Made by a program: the position numbers and the translations under genes. The notes below the pieces were generated by a model. The model ran no database searches. It saw only the letters and a list, made by a program, of their open reading frames with translations, and had not been told where the DNA came from. Below are positions 9,401 to 18,679 of a stretch of 64,000 nucleotides of DNA, piece after piece; position 1 is the first letter of the stretch, and the number at the start of each line of letters is the position of its first letter. Source of the stretch: Streptomyces albofaciens JCM 4342 (GTDB taxonomy: Bacteria; Actinomycetota; Actinomycetes; Streptomycetales; Streptomycetaceae); assembly GCF_008634025.1 (NCBI RefSeq), contig NZ_PDCM01000001.1:738501-802500 (forward strand), written 5' to 3'.

Positions 9401-10237
9401 ATGGTGGAGATCAAGACCCCCGAGCAGATCGCGAAGATGCGCGAGGCGGGGCTGGTGGTCGCCGCCATCCACGCGGCCACCCGGGAGGTGGCGGTGCCCG
9501 GCGCGACCACCAAGGACCTGGACGACGCCGCGCGCAAGGTGCTGGCCGAGCACGGTGCCAAGTCGAACTTCCTCGGGTACGGCGGCTTCCCCGCGACGAT
9601 CTGCACCTCGGTCAACGACGTCGTCGTCCACGGCATCCCCGACACCGAGACCGTCCTGAAGGACGGCGACATCATCTCGATCGACTGCGGTGCGATCATC
9701 GACGGCTGGCACGGCGACGCGGCCTACACCGCGTTCGTGGGCTCCGGTCACTCTCCGGAGCTGGTCGAGCTGAGCCGGGTCACCGAGGAGTCCATGTGGG
9801 CCGGCATCGCGGCCGTCCGCAAGGGCAACCGCCTGGTCGACATCTCCAAGGCCATCGAGGGCTACATCCGCCGGCAGCCGCGCCCGGCGAACGGCAAGTA
9901 CGGCATCGTCGAGGACTACGGCGGCCACGGCATCGGCTCGGAGATGCACATGGACCCGCACCTGCTGAACTACGTCGACCGCAAGCGCGGCCGCGGCCCG
10001 AAGCTGGTCCCCGGCTTCTGCATCGCCATCGAGCCCATGGTCAACCTGGGCACGGCCAAGACCCACGTCCTGGAGGACGACTGGACGGTCAAGTCGAACG
10101 ACGGCAGCTGGTCCTCGCACTGGGAGCACTCCGTCGCGCTGACCGAGCAGGGCCCGCTGGTGCTGACCGCTCCGGACGGCGGCAAGGCGAAGCTGGCCGA
10201 GCTGGGCATCGAGGCCGCGCCGGACCCGCTGGCCTGA
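9401..10237 (+). CDS. map: Type I methionyl aminopeptidase
   Basis: Removes the initiator methionine from nascent proteins (278 aa, cytoplasmic metalloenzyme). The metal ligands of the pita-bread fold are visible in DCGAIIDGWHGDAA, GHGIGSEMH, AIEPMV and HWEHSVAL. The ATG is preceded by CAGGAAGG. Its place after secY-adk is the classic spc-operon tail. Streptomyces usually carry further map paralogues elsewhere. Confidence 0.96.
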   Translation: MVEIKTPEQIAKMREAGLVVAAIHAATREVAVPGATTKDLDDAARKVLAEHGAKSNFLGYGGFPATICTSVNDVVVHGIPDTETVLKDGDIISIDCGAIIDGWHGDAAYTAFVGSGHSPELVELSRVTEESMWAGIAAVRKGNRLVDISKAIEGYIRRQPRPANGKYGIVEDYGGHGIGSEMHMDPHLLNYVDRKRGRGPKLVPGFCIAIEPMVNLGTAKTHVLEDDWTVKSNDGSWSSHWEHSVALTEQGPLVLTAPDGGKAKLAELGIEAAPDPLA

Positions 10238-10433
10238 GCCCGTGTGTACGGCGCGTGGCACCTGGCCGACCCCCGAGGCGTAACGATCACAGAGCGTGGG
10301 CAATAATCGTGGATTCGTCTTTTCGGGAACGCTGACGTAGACTGACGCGTCGGCTGTCGTGCATCCGTGTGCCTGTTTTCCGGGTATGCATCCGTACGAA
10401 GTCGATCAAGGTAGCCGATTCGAAGGGCGAAGC

Positions 10434-10655
10434 GTGGCCAAGAAGCAAGGTGCCATCGAGATCGAGGGCACCGTGATCGAGTCCCTCCCGAACGCGATGT
10501 TCAAGGTGGAGCTTCAGAACGGTCACAAGGTCCTCGCGCACATCAGCGGCAAGATGCGGATGCACTACATCCGCATCCTCCCGGATGACCGGGTCGTCGT
10601 GGAGCTGTCTCCGTACGACCTGACGCGTGGCCGGATCGTCTACCGCTACAAGTAG
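10434..10655 (+). CDS. infA: Translation initiation factor IF-1
   Basis: IF-1 (73 aa) occupies the ribosomal A site during initiation. The S1/OB fold sequence [22 protein letters not shown] and the end [11 protein letters not shown] are diagnostic. It starts with GTG 10434 after CGAAGGGCGAAGC. The 196-bp upstream gap holds no gene and probably a promoter, as the DNA becomes locally A/T richer at 10280-10345, but no clear element could be fixed. Confidence 0.97.
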   Translation: MAKKQGAIEIEGTVIESLPNAMFKVELQNGHKVLAHISGKMRMHYIRILPDDRVVVELSPYDLTRGRIVYRYK

Positions 10656-10714
10656 ATCTTGTCGACGCCCCCTCCCGTGGGGTGGCGGCACTGACCCGGA
10701 GAACCTCACATCCC

Positions 10715-10828
10715 ATGAAGGTCAAGCCGAGCGTCAAGAAGATCTGCGACAAGTGCAAGGTGATCCGCCGCCACGGCCGGGTCATGGTGATCTGCGACAA
10801 CCTGCGCCACAAGCAGCGCCAGGGCTGA
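10715..10828 (+). CDS. rpmJ: 50S ribosomal protein L36, zinc-binding form
   Basis: L36 (37 aa), a zinc-ribbon protein with Cys11, Cys14, Cys27 and His32 (the C+ form). The full sequence starts [20 protein letters not shown] and ends RHKQRQG. It follows infA by 59 bp, the usual actinobacterial order infA-rpmJ-rpsM-rpsK-rpoA. Confidence 0.97.
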   Translation: MKVKPSVKKICDKCKVIRRHGRVMVICDNLRHKQRQG

Positions 10829-10938
10829 CGCACGCCGACCTCTCTGCATTTCGCAGTTTCTTCGCGCGACGCAAACGCACAGCAATACGTACATACGCAG
10901 ACACCCGACCCCTCGCGTTCGTCGCGCGGGGACGACAC

Positions 10939-10958
10939 CCCCGGCTCGGAGGCCGGGG
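10939..10958 (+). promoter_or_regulatory. Hairpin in the rpmJ-rpsM leader
   Basis: CCCCGGC (10939-10945) pairs with GCCGGGG (10952-10958) around TCGGAG. It sits in a 205-bp gap otherwise without genes. A leader or attenuator ahead of rpsM is plausible; no promoter could be fixed. Confidence 0.45.
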
Positions 10959-11033
10959 ACCCGGCTCGTAATTCCGAAGAGTCTTACGGGAACGGTGCTG
11001 CGGAAGACCTCCGAATACCTCAGGAGCCAATAA

Positions 11034-11414
11034 ATGGCACGCCTCGCAGGCGTTGATCTCCCGCGCGACAAGCGCGTCGAGGTCGCCCTCACCTACGTCT
11101 TCGGCATCGGGCGCACCCTGTCGCAGCAGACCCTCGCCGCCACCGGCGTGAACCCGGACACCCGCGTTCGCGACCTGGCCGAGGAGGACCTGGTCAAGAT
11201 CCGCGAGTACGTGGACAACAACCTCAAGACCGAGGGTGACCTCCGTCGCGAGATCCAGGCCGACATCCGCCGCAAGGTCGAGATCGGCTGCTACCAGGGT
11301 CTGCGTCACCGCCGCGGCCTGCCGGTGCACGGTCAGCGCACCAGCACGAACGCCCGTACCCGCAAGGGTCCGCGTCGCGCGATCGCCGGCAAGAAGAAGC
11401 CGGGCAAGAAGTAG
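11034..11414 (+). CDS. rpsM: 30S ribosomal protein S13
   Basis: S13 (126 aa) contacts the P-site tRNA and bridges to the 50S subunit. It opens [21 protein letters not shown] and ends with the [22 protein letters not shown] signature and a Lys-rich tail. AGGAGCC lies upstream of the ATG. It starts the alpha block with rpsK and rpoA. Confidence 0.97.
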   Translation: MARLAGVDLPRDKRVEVALTYVFGIGRTLSQQTLAATGVNPDTRVRDLAEEDLVKIREYVDNNLKTEGDLRREIQADIRRKVEIGCYQGLRHRRGLPVHGQRTSTNARTRKGPRRAIAGKKKPGKK

Positions 11415-11478
11415 TCCTCAGCGGACGCTCATCAGCGGTCTTCGCTGTAGGACCGACCACCTCCACCGGGAGTAATAC

Positions 11479-11883
11479 ATGCCTCCGAAGGGCCGTACGG
11501 CCGGCGCCAAGAAGGTGCGCCGCAAGGAGAAGAAGAACGTCGCCCACGGGCACGCTCACATCAAGAGCACGTTCAACAACACCATCGTTTCGATCACCGA
11601 CCCCACGGGCAACGTGATCTCCTGGGCCTCGGCGGGCCACGTGGGCTTCAAGGGCTCGCGCAAGTCCACGCCGTTCGCCGCGCAGATGGCCGCCGAGTCG
11701 GCCGCCCGCCGCGCGCAGGAGCACGGCATGCGCAAGGTCGACGTCTTCGTCAAGGGTCCCGGCTCCGGCCGTGAGACCGCGATCCGCTCGCTCCAGGCCA
11801 CCGGCCTGGAGGTCGGCTCGATCCAGGACGTCACCCCCACGCCGCACAACGGCTGCCGTCCCCCCAAGCGTCGCCGCGTCTGA
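11479..11883 (+). CDS. rpsK: 30S ribosomal protein S11
   Basis: S11 (134 aa) forms part of the mRNA exit platform. The core [36 protein letters not shown] and the end [18 protein letters not shown] are diagnostic. In many bacteria rpsD follows; here it is absent and rpoA comes next, after a large hairpin. Confidence 0.97.
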   Translation: MPPKGRTAGAKKVRRKEKKNVAHGHAHIKSTFNNTIVSITDPTGNVISWASAGHVGFKGSRKSTPFAAQMAAESAARRAQEHGMRKVDVFVKGPGSGRETAIRSLQATGLEVGSIQDVTPTPHNGCRPPKRRRV

Positions 11884-11954
11884 CGCAGGGCGGTCCCTCG
11901 GGGCCGCCGCCGGCCGGTCCGCGCTTCGGCGCGGGCCGTCACCAGGCACTTTTC

Positions 11955-11996
11955 GGGCGGTACGCCGCGACTCCTGGGAGTCGCGCCGTGCCGCCC
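11955..11996 (+). terminator. 19-bp hairpin between rpsK and rpoA
   Basis: Arm 11955-11973 pairs with arm 11978-11996 over 19 positions with one G-U pair and one mismatch, around loop CTGG. It stands where rpsD sits in many other bacteria. It could be a partial terminator or attenuator setting rpoA output apart from ribosomal protein output; there is no U-run. Confidence 0.7.
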
Positions 11997-12079
11997 GTAC
12001 CCTTGTAGAAACCGCCGGGCCACCGTCCGGCGCAGCTGGCATCAAATAGCGGGTGCCAAGACTGGAAGGCAAACACCTC

Positions 12080-13102
12080 ATGCTGATCGCTCAGCGTCCC
12101 TCGCTGACCGAAGAGGTCGTCGACGAATACCGCTCCCGGTTCGTGATCGAGCCGCTGGAGCCGGGCTTCGGCTACACCCTCGGCAACTCCCTGCGTCGTA
12201 CGCTCCTCTCCTCGATCCCGGGTGCGGCGGTCACGTCCATCCGCATCGACGGTGTCCTGCACGAGTTCACCACCGTGCCGGGCGTCAAGGAGGACGTCAC
12301 CGACCTCATCCTGAACATCAAGCAGCTGGTCGTCTCCTCCGAGCACGACGAGCCGGTCGTGATGTACCTGCGCAAGCAGGGCCCCGGCCTGGTCACCGCC
12401 GCGGACATCGCGCCGCCGGCCGGTGTCGAGGTGCACAACCCCGACCTGGTCCTCGCCACGCTGAACAGCAAGGGCAAGCTGGAGATGGAGCTGACCGTCG
12501 AGCGCGGTCGCGGCTACGTCTCCGCGGTGCAGAACAAGCAGGTGGGCCAGGAGATCGGCCGTATCCCGGTCGACTCCATCTACTCGCCGGTCCTCAAGGT
12601 CACCTACAAGGTCGAGGCGACCCGTGTCGAGCAGCGCACCGACTTCGACAAGCTGATCGTCGACGTCGAGACCAAGCAGGCCATGCGTCCCCGTGACGCC
12701 ATGGCGTCGGCCGGCAAGACCCTGGTCGAGCTGTTCGGCCTGGCGCGCGAGCTCAACATCGACGCCGAGGGCATCGACATGGGCCCGTCCCCCACGGACG
12801 CCGCCCTGGCCGCCGACCTGGCGCTGCCGATCGAGGAGCTGGAGCTCACCGTTCGGTCGTACAACTGCCTCAAGCGCGAGGGCATCCACTCGGTGGGCGA
12901 GCTCGTCGCCCGCTCCGAGGCGGACCTGCTCGACATCCGCAACTTCGGTGCGAAGTCGATCGACGAGGTCAAGGCGAAGCTGGCCGGTATGGGCCTGGCG
13001 CTGAAGGACTCGCCCCCCGGGTTCGACCCGACCGCTGCGGCTGACGCGTTCGGCGCCGACGACGACGCGGATGCCGGTTTCGTGGAGACCGAGCAGTACT
13101 GA
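12080..13102 (+). CDS. rpoA: DNA-directed RNA polymerase subunit alpha
   Basis: Alpha (340 aa) dimerises to start core polymerase assembly and its C-terminal domain binds UP elements and activators. The N-terminal domain motif [20 protein letters not shown] and the C-terminal [31 protein letters not shown] helices are complete. I use ATG 12080 ([13 protein letters not shown]) with GGAAGG upstream; an in-frame GTG at 12053 would add nine unconserved residues. The tail is acidic. Confidence 0.97.
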   Translation: MLIAQRPSLTEEVVDEYRSRFVIEPLEPGFGYTLGNSLRRTLLSSIPGAAVTSIRIDGVLHEFTTVPGVKEDVTDLILNIKQLVVSSEHDEPVVMYLRKQGPGLVTAADIAPPAGVEVHNPDLVLATLNSKGKLEMELTVERGRGYVSAVQNKQVGQEIGRIPVDSIYSPVLKVTYKVEATRVEQRTDFDKLIVDVETKQAMRPRDAMASAGKTLVELFGLARELNIDAEGIDMGPSPTDAALAADLALPIEELELTVRSYNCLKREGIHSVGELVARSEADLLDIRNFGAKSIDEVKAKLAGMGLALKDSPPGFDPTAAADAFGADDDADAGFVETEQY

Positions 13103-13358
13103 GCCCGCCTGCGGCGGGTCGGCCGGTAACGGCGGCCCGCCGTACTCAAGTGCAGGCTTGATCGGCCCTGAGGCCTCGTCCTCAAACGCCGGACGGGCTT
13201 GATTTCGGCCGGGCTGGATGAACGAGCCTGGCCGAGACTGGAAGCGGCAGGGGAGACCCGGCCGCTTCCAGCGCGAAAGATCTTCCGCGGGGCACCCGCC
13301 CCGCGGGAACTGACACCGGTACCTGATACGGCCGGTGCAGCAATGAAGGAGAAATACC
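13103..13358 (+). other. 256-bp rpoA-rplQ gap with repeat motif and two strong hairpins
   Basis: After the rpoA stop there is a small hairpin (CCCGCC-TGC-GGCGGG). Positions 13176-13200 carry the phrase CCTCAAACGCCGGACGGGC, which I know as a frequently dispersed intergenic motif in Streptomyces genomes. Then come a perfect 11-bp stem, CTGGAAGCGGC (13238-13248) with GCCGCTTCCAG (13261-13271), and a perfect 9-bp stem, CCGCGGGGC (13285-13293) with GCCCCGCGG (13298-13306). No gene is seen. Confidence 0.65.
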
Positions 13359-13853
13359 ATGCCGAAGCCCGCCAAGGGTGCCCGTCTGGGCGGCAGCGCT
13401 GCGCACGAGCGTGCGATGCTGCGCAACCTGGCCAGCAACCTGTTCGAGCACGGCCGCATCACGACGACCGAGGCCAAGGCCCGCCGTCTGCGTCCGTACG
13501 CCGAGCGTCTGGTGACCAAGGCGAAGAAGGGCGACCTTCACAACCGCCGCCAGGTCATGCAGCTGATCTCGGACAAGAGCGTCGTGCACACGCTCTTCAC
13601 GGAGATCGCGCCGCGCTTCGCGGAGCGTCCGGGTGGTTACACCCGTATCACCAAGATCGGCAACCGTCGTGGCGACAACGCCCCGATGGCGGTCATCGAG
13701 CTGGTCGAGGGCGAGATCGCCAAGAAGGCCACCGTTGCCGAGGCCGAGGCCGCGACCAAGCGCGCGGTGAAGGAGTCCGACGAGGCCGCCAAGGCCGAGG
13801 ACACCAAGGGCGAGGCCGCCGAGGCCCCGGCCGAGGAGTCGAAGGACGCCTGA
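13359..13853 (+). CDS. rplQ: 50S ribosomal protein L17
   Basis: L17 (164 aa). The core [20 protein letters not shown] and [19 protein letters not shown] are diagnostic. The last 45 residues form an Ala/Glu/Lys-rich tail, longer than in enteric L17 and common in actinobacteria. AAGGAGA precedes the ATG. A terminator-like hairpin follows at 13873. Confidence 0.97.
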   Translation: MPKPAKGARLGGSAAHERAMLRNLASNLFEHGRITTTEAKARRLRPYAERLVTKAKKGDLHNRRQVMQLISDKSVVHTLFTEIAPRFAERPGGYTRITKIGNRRGDNAPMAVIELVEGEIAKKATVAEAEAATKRAVKESDEAAKAEDTKGEAAEAPAEESKDA

Positions 13854-13872
13854 GCCTGACACAGGCCACCGG

Positions 13873-13905
13873 ACGGGCCCGCTCCCCTCAGGGGGGCGGG
13901 CCCGT
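13873..13905 (+). terminator. Terminator-like hairpin between rplQ and truA
   Basis: Arms 13873-13887 and 13891-13905 pair over 15 positions with one G-U pair around the loop TCA (ACGGGCCCGC repeated inverted at the base). It lies 19 bp after rplQ and ends 21 bp before the truA start, so it probably closes the ribosomal block with some read-through into truA. Confidence 0.85.
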
Positions 13906-13926
13906 TCCGCTTGAGAGGATGCACGG

Positions 13927-14778
13927 GTGAGCGATGAAGTGGAGCCCGGGTTCGTACGGGTGCGGCTGGACCTTTCGTACGACGGGAAGGACTTCTCCGG
14001 CTGGGCGAAGCAGCGGGCGCGGCGCACGGTCCAGGAGGAGCTGGAGACCGCGCTGCGGACGGTGACGCGGTCGGCGGAGACGTACGAGCTGACCGTGGCG
14101 GGGCGGACCGACGCCGGGGTGCACGCGCGGGGGCAGGTGGCGCACGTGGACCTGCCGGCGGAGCTGTGGGCCGAGCACGCGGACAAGCTGCTGCGGCGGC
14201 TGGCCGGGCGGCTGCCGAAGGACGTACGGGTGTGGCGGGCCGCCGAGGCGCCGTACGGGTTCAACGCGCGGTTCTCGGCGATCTGGCGGCGGTACGCCTA
14301 CCGGGTGACGGATCACCCGGGGGGCGTCGATCCGCTGCTGCGCGGCCACGTGCTGTGGCACGACTGGGACCTGGACGTCGACGCGATGAACGAGGCGTCG
14401 CGGGCCCTGCTGGGGGAGCACGACTTCGCCGCCTACTGCAAGCGGCGCGAGGGCGCGACGACGATCCGTACGCTCCAGGAGCTGAGCTGGGTGCGGGACG
14501 GCGACGGGATCGTCACGGCGACCGTGAAGGCGGACGCCTTCTGCCACAACATGGTGCGTTCGCTGGTGGGCGCGCTGCTGTTCGTGGGGGACGGGCACCG
14601 GCCGGTGGAGTGGCCGGGGAAGGTGCTGGCGGCCGGGGTGCGGGACTCGGCGGTGCATGTCGTACGGCCGCACGGGCTGACCCTGGAGGAGGTCGGCTAT
14701 CCGGCGGACGACCTGCTCATGGCCCGCAACCAGGAGGCGCGCAACAAGCGGACGCTGCCCGGGGGCGGCTGCTGCTGA
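13927..14778 (+). CDS. truA: tRNA pseudouridine(38-40) synthase TruA
   Basis: TruA (283 aa) isomerises uridines 38-40 in the anticodon arm. The catalytic aspartate lies in [16 protein letters not shown], with [15 protein letters not shown] further on. It begins with GTG 13927 after GAGAGGATGCACGG. The last residues are GGGCC. It sits directly after rplQ, as in many bacteria. Confidence 0.95.
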   Translation: MSDEVEPGFVRVRLDLSYDGKDFSGWAKQRARRTVQEELETALRTVTRSAETYELTVAGRTDAGVHARGQVAHVDLPAELWAEHADKLLRRLAGRLPKDVRVWRAAEAPYGFNARFSAIWRRYAYRVTDHPGGVDPLLRGHVLWHDWDLDVDAMNEASRALLGEHDFAAYCKRREGATTIRTLQELSWVRDGDGIVTATVKADAFCHNMVRSLVGALLFVGDGHRPVEWPGKVLAAGVRDSAVHVVRPHGLTLEEVGYPADDLLMARNQEARNKRTLPGGGCC

Positions 14779-14799
14779 GCCGCCCCGGCGCGGGCGTCG

Positions 14800-15624
14800 T
14801 CAGGACTGGGCGCGGGCGGCCTTGGCCGCCTGGTCCGTGCCGCGCTGCCAGATGCGGTTGTACGCGTACTGGCCGCCGTCCCGGCCGATCTGGAGGGCCT
14901 TCGTGGACGCCTTGGTGACGGCCGAGCCGTCGAGGTTGCCGGCGATGGTGAAGTAGGCGTAGCGGCCGGTGGCGTTGGTGTACATCGTGCAGGCCGTGCC
15001 CGCGCAGAAGGTGCCGACGCCGCCGCCGGCCAGCGGCGCGAGGCTGGGCTTGTTGGCGTCCTTGACCTTGAAGGCGGCGGCCTTGGAGTCGAAGACCGCG
15101 ACGCCGACGGTGACCGCGACGCCGTCCTTGGAGTACGTGGCACGCAGCAGCTTCTTGCAGCCGTTGTGCTTGAGCACCGAGCCGAGCGCGCCGTGCGTGC
15201 CGGCCGTGCAGTCGTCGGTGGCGGCGGTGGTCACCCGGGGGTAGGACCGCTTGTCGATGACCATGCTCTTGTCGGGGAAGAGGGAGTCGGGGGTGAGGGC
15301 CGCGGTGTCCTTCTTGGGGTCGGTGATGTAGTCCCGCGGGTTCGGCGGCGGCGGGACGGAGACCTCGGAGAAGGACGGTTTGGGCTCGTCGGGCTCGTCC
15401 GGCAGCTTCTGGGCGTGCGGCAGGTCGTTGCCGTTCTTGTTGCTGGTGATCACGGCGGTGGCGACGATGCCCGCCACGGCGACGGTCGCGAGGGCGCCGC
15501 CGCCGATGAACAGCCAGCGGCGGCGCTTTTCGCGTGACTCGCTCTCGTCGGCGAGCGCCTCCCAGTCAGGAGTCGAGGAGTCCGGTCCCCCGGGCCCGAA
15601 CGGCCCACCATGCCCAAAGCTCAT
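14800..15624 (-). CDS. Membrane-anchored protein of unknown function
   Basis: 274 aa. An N-terminal Gly/Pro-rich cytoplasmic part is followed by RRRWLFIGGGALATVAVAGI, a single membrane segment at about residues 40-60, then a Pro/Lys-rich linker and an extracytoplasmic domain with four cysteines (DDCTAG, GCKK, FCAGTACTM). I start at ATG 15624 because TAGGAT lies 7 nt upstream, a leaderless-promoter layout; ATG 15633 lies 9 nt further upstream. The function is unknown. It converges with truA and diverges from the ABC-F gene. Confidence 0.8.
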   Translation of the reverse strand: MSFGHGGPFGPGGPDSSTPDWEALADESESREKRRRWLFIGGGALATVAVAGIVATAVITSNKNGNDLPHAQKLPDEPDEPKPSFSEVSVPPPPNPRDYITDPKKDTAALTPDSLFPDKSMVIDKRSYPRVTTAATDDCTAGTHGALGSVLKHNGCKKLLRATYSKDGVAVTVGVAVFDSKAAAFKVKDANKPSLAPLAGGGVGTFCAGTACTMYTNATGRYAYFTIAGNLDGSAVTKASTKALQIGRDGGQYAYNRIWQRGTDQAAKAARAQS

Positions 15625-15680
15625 GCCGCGCATCCTAAACCGGTTGGTGGAACGCGCGGCGGGCGGCGAGAATCCGGGCC

Positions 15681-17333
15681 ATGGGACACGTGGAGGCCGG
15701 GCATCTGGAGTACTACCTGCCGGACGGGCGGGTCCTGTTGGGGGACGTCTCCTTCCGGGTCGGTGAGGGCGCCTCGGTGGCGCTGGTCGGCGCCAACGGC
15801 GCGGGCAAGACGACGCTGCTGCGGCTGATCTCGGGGGAGCTCCAGCCGCACGGGGGCACGGTGACCGTGAGCGGCGGGCTGGGGGTGATGCCGCAGTTCG
15901 TGGGGTCGGTCAGGGATGAGCGCACGGTCCGGGACCTGCTGGTGTCGGTGGCGTCGCCGCGGATCAGGGAAGCGGCGGCGGCCGTGGATGCCGCCGAGCA
16001 CGCCGTGTATGGGGGCACCTCCCGCGCCGTTCAGGCAGTGGGGGACGTGGATGACGAGGCCGCGCAGATGCAGTACGCGCAGGCCCTCAGCGACTGGGCC
16101 GAGGCGCGCGGGTACGAGGCCGAGACGCTCTGGGACATGTGCACCATGGCCGCGCTGGGCGTCCCGTACGAGAAGGCGCAGTGGCGGCAGGTGCGCACGC
16201 TCAGCGGCGGCGAGCAGAAGCGGCTGGTGCTGGAGTCGCTGCTGCGCGGCACCGACGAGGTGCTGCTGCTGGACGAGCCGGACAACTATCTGGACGTTCC
16301 GGGCAAGCGCTGGCTGGAGGAGCGGCTGCGCGAGACGAAGAAGACCGTGCTCTTCGTCAGCCACGACCGGGAGCTGCTGGCGCGCGCCGCCGACAAGATC
16401 GTCAGCGTGGAGCCGGGGCCCGCGGGCTCGGACGTATGGGTGCACGGCGGCGGCTTCGACACGTACCACGCGGCACGCAAGGAGCGCTTCGCGCGCTTCG
16501 AGGAGCTGCGGCGGCGCTGGGACGAGAAGCACGAGCAGCTGAAGAAGCTGGTGCGCAGCCTGCGGCAGGCGGCGGAGAACAGCCATGAGCTGGCCTCCCG
16601 CTACCACGCCGCCCAGACCCGGCTGCGCAAGTTCGAGGAGGCCGGGCCGCCGCCGGAGCCGCCGCGCGAGCAGGAGATCACCATGCGGCTGCGTGGCGGG
16701 CGTACCGGTGTGCGGGCGGTGACCTGCGAAAACCTTGAGCTGACCGGGCTGATGAAGCCGTTCGGCCTGGAGGTCTTCTACGGGGAGCGGGTTGCGGTGC
16801 TCGGGTCGAACGGCTCCGGGAAGTCGCACTTCCTGCGGCTGCTGGCGGGCGAGGACGTCGCGCATACGGGTAGCTGGAAGCTGGGCGCGCGCGTCGTGCC
16901 CGGTCATTTCGCGCAGACGCACGCCCACCCGGAGCTGGAGGGCCGCACCCTTCTGGACATTCTCTGGACGGAACACGCCAAGGACCGGGGCAAGGCGATG
17001 AGCGCGCTGCGCCGGTACGAGCTGGAGCGCCAGGCCGAGCAGCGCTTCGACCGCCTGTCGGGCGGCCAGCAGGCGCGTTTCCAGATCCTGCTGCTGGAGC
17101 TGGCGGGGAGCACCGCCCTGCTGCTGGACGAGCCGACCGACAACCTCGACCTGGAGAGCGCCGAGGCGCTCCAGGAGGGGCTGGAGGCGTACGAGGGCAC
17201 GGTGCTGGCGGTGACGCACGACCGCTGGTTCGCGCGGTCCTTCGACCGGTACCTGGTCTTCGGCTCGGACGGGCGGGTGCGGGAGACGGCGGAGCCGGTG
17301 TGGGACGAGCGGAGGGTCGAACGCAAGCGATAG
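15681..17333 (+). CDS. ABC-F family ATP-binding protein
   Basis: Soluble twin-cassette ATPase (550 aa) without membrane segments. The first cassette has Walker A GANGAGKTT and signature LSGGEQKR, followed by LLLDEPDNYLD. The second has GSNGSGKS, LSGGQQAR and LLLDEPTDNLD. A charged linker joins them near residues 265-330. ABC-F proteins act on the ribosome in translation control or antibiotic protection, or have unknown targets. Its position inside a ribosomal neighbourhood fits a housekeeping translation role rather than export. Confidence 0.9.
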   Translation: MGHVEAGHLEYYLPDGRVLLGDVSFRVGEGASVALVGANGAGKTTLLRLISGELQPHGGTVTVSGGLGVMPQFVGSVRDERTVRDLLVSVASPRIREAAAAVDAAEHAVYGGTSRAVQAVGDVDDEAAQMQYAQALSDWAEARGYEAETLWDMCTMAALGVPYEKAQWRQVRTLSGGEQKRLVLESLLRGTDEVLLLDEPDNYLDVPGKRWLEERLRETKKTVLFVSHDRELLARAADKIVSVEPGPAGSDVWVHGGGFDTYHAARKERFARFEELRRRWDEKHEQLKKLVRSLRQAAENSHELASRYHAAQTRLRKFEEAGPPPEPPREQEITMRLRGGRTGVRAVTCENLELTGLMKPFGLEVFYGERVAVLGSNGSGKSHFLRLLAGEDVAHTGSWKLGARVVPGHFAQTHAHPELEGRTLLDILWTEHAKDRGKAMSALRRYELERQAEQRFDRLSGGQQARFQILLLELAGSTALLLDEPTDNLDLESAEALQEGLEAYEGTVLAVTHDRWFARSFDRYLVFGSDGRVRETAEPVWDERRVERKR

Positions 17334-17396
17334 CCCGCGTCACCGCTTGGGTCGCGTCCGGTGGTGAGCCCGTGGCAGCGGCTCTTAGATGGACGC

Positions 17397-18653
17397 ATGA
17401 GCGCGGAGAAAACGGGCATAGCGGGCGTCGGGGAGGCGGGGGACGCAGCGGAGGCCGCGGCCTCCCCGGTCGTCGGATGGCTGCTCAGGCGGGCTCCCTG
17501 GCCGCTGTGGGCGGTGGCCGCCGCCCTGATGGTGGCGGTGATCTTCAACATCCACCGCCACAGTGCCACCGTCGGCATGGACAACGACTTCGTCGTCAAG
17601 GCGGCGCGGGCGCTCCTGGACGGTGACGCCCCGTACGCCGACAAGCGGTTCCTGTACCTGCCGAGCGCGGTGCCGGCCGCGGTGCCCGAGGCGCTGCTGT
17701 CCGCCGGGAAGCTGCGGCTGCTGGTGCCGGTGGCGGGCGTGGGGGCGGTGGTGCTGGGCTGGCTGCTGGCGCTGCGGATCTTCCGGGTGCCCGTACGGAG
17801 CAGGCTGGCGGTGCTCGGGGTGGCGGCCCTGGCGTTCTTCGAGCCGTTCCGCAACGTGGTCAACATCGGGAACTGGACGCTGGCCTCCGTGGTGGCGCTG
17901 CCTCTGGTGCTGCTCCTGGCGCTGCGCTCCCGGTGGGTGGCCGCGGGCGCGGTCCTCGGCCTCGCGCTGGCCCTCAAGCCGCTGCTCGCGCCGCTGCTCC
18001 TGCTGCTGGTCCTGGCGCGGCGCCGGCGGGCCCTCGCGGTGGCGGTGGCGGTGCCCGTCGTGGCGTCCGGGCTGGCGGCGCTGCTGATGCCGCGCCCCGG
18101 CATGTTCTTCACCCGTACCCTGCCGTTCCTGCTGCACGGCCAGGACAGCTTCGCGCGGCCCTTCGACGCCTCGCTCGGGATGATCCTGACCCGGCTGGGC
18201 GTGCCGGAGACCGCGGCGTACGGGGTCGCCGCGGTGGTGGCGGCGGCCGGGGCCGGGTGTGCCTGGGCGCGCTGGCGGCGCGGTGACGCGGGCCCGCTGC
18301 GGCTCGTCGAGACCGCCGCGATGCTGATGCTCGCGGCGTTCCTGGTGTCCCGGCCGTCCTTCGACCACTACCTGCTGGTGGTGCTGCCGCCGCTGGTGGC
18401 CTCCGTGGCCCTGCCGGGCTCGGCGGCTCGTACGATCTGGTTCTGGATCGCCCTCGTACCGCAGGTCAGCGGGCTGGCCTGGCCGCACCTGGAGGCACTG
18501 CACCGGCGGGCCTTCCGGGACGCGGCGATGCTGTGGACCGTCGCGGCCGTGCTGGCGTGGACCTGCGTCCGGCCGCGCGTGCTGCGGGCGGTGGCTACCA
18601 TGCCCGTGGGACCCGAGGGTGCGGATCGCACGCCGGTTCGGGACGTGTTTTGA
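17397..18653 (+). CDS. Polytopic membrane protein, GT87-like (DUF2029) glycosyltransferase candidate
   Basis: 418 aa with about ten hydrophobic segments. The early luminal motif GMDNDFVVKAARALLDGDAPYADKRFLYLP resembles the acidic loop and Y-P motif of GT-C polyprenol-phosphate mannosyltransferases (GT87). In that family the enzyme moves mannose from polyprenyl-phosphate-mannose at the outer face of the membrane; the actual substrate here is unknown. ATG 17397 has TTAGAT 6 nt upstream, a leaderless layout. Its stop codon is embedded in the rplM promoter. Confidence 0.75.
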   Translation: MSAEKTGIAGVGEAGDAAEAAASPVVGWLLRRAPWPLWAVAAALMVAVIFNIHRHSATVGMDNDFVVKAARALLDGDAPYADKRFLYLPSAVPAAVPEALLSAGKLRLLVPVAGVGAVVLGWLLALRIFRVPVRSRLAVLGVAALAFFEPFRNVVNIGNWTLASVVALPLVLLLALRSRWVAAGAVLGLALALKPLLAPLLLLLVLARRRRALAVAVAVPVVASGLAALLMPRPGMFFTRTLPFLLHGQDSFARPFDASLGMILTRLGVPETAAYGVAAVVAAAGAGCAWARWRRGDAGPLRLVETAAMLMLAAFLVSRPSFDHYLLVVLPPLVASVALPGSAARTIWFWIALVPQVSGLAWPHLEALHRRAFRDAAMLWTVAAVLAWTCVRPRVLRAVATMPVGPEGADRTPVRDVF

Positions 18654-18679
18654 CCCGGCTGGGGGCGGCCCGGTATTCT
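18650..18679 (+). promoter_or_regulatory. Promoter of rplM-rpsI (TTGACC-N18-TATTCT)
   Basis: The -35 TTGACC is at 18650-18655 and the -10 TATTCT at 18674-18679 with an 18-bp spacer, a strong match to the housekeeping (HrdB) consensus. The -35 overlaps the stop codon of the preceding gene. The predicted start lies near 18686, leaving a leader of about 170 nt before rplM, long enough for a structured regulatory RNA. Confidence 0.8.

Noticed and set aside
10281..10380. Possible sigma-R type promoter (GGAAC, 18 bp, GTC) or TAGACT -10 element upstream of infA
   Set aside because: Both need several mismatches to consensus, and short GC-rich motifs of this type occur by chance; not strong enough to annotate.
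14166..14918. Long open frames opposite or out of frame with genes, for example antisense frames over truA, glmS, nnr and groEL and the 1156-aa plus frame from 49357
   Set aside because: In DNA this rich in GC, stops are rare in shadow frames. These have skewed Arg/Gly/Pro/Ala composition, no ribosome-binding sites and no family motifs, and lie over genes with clear homology.
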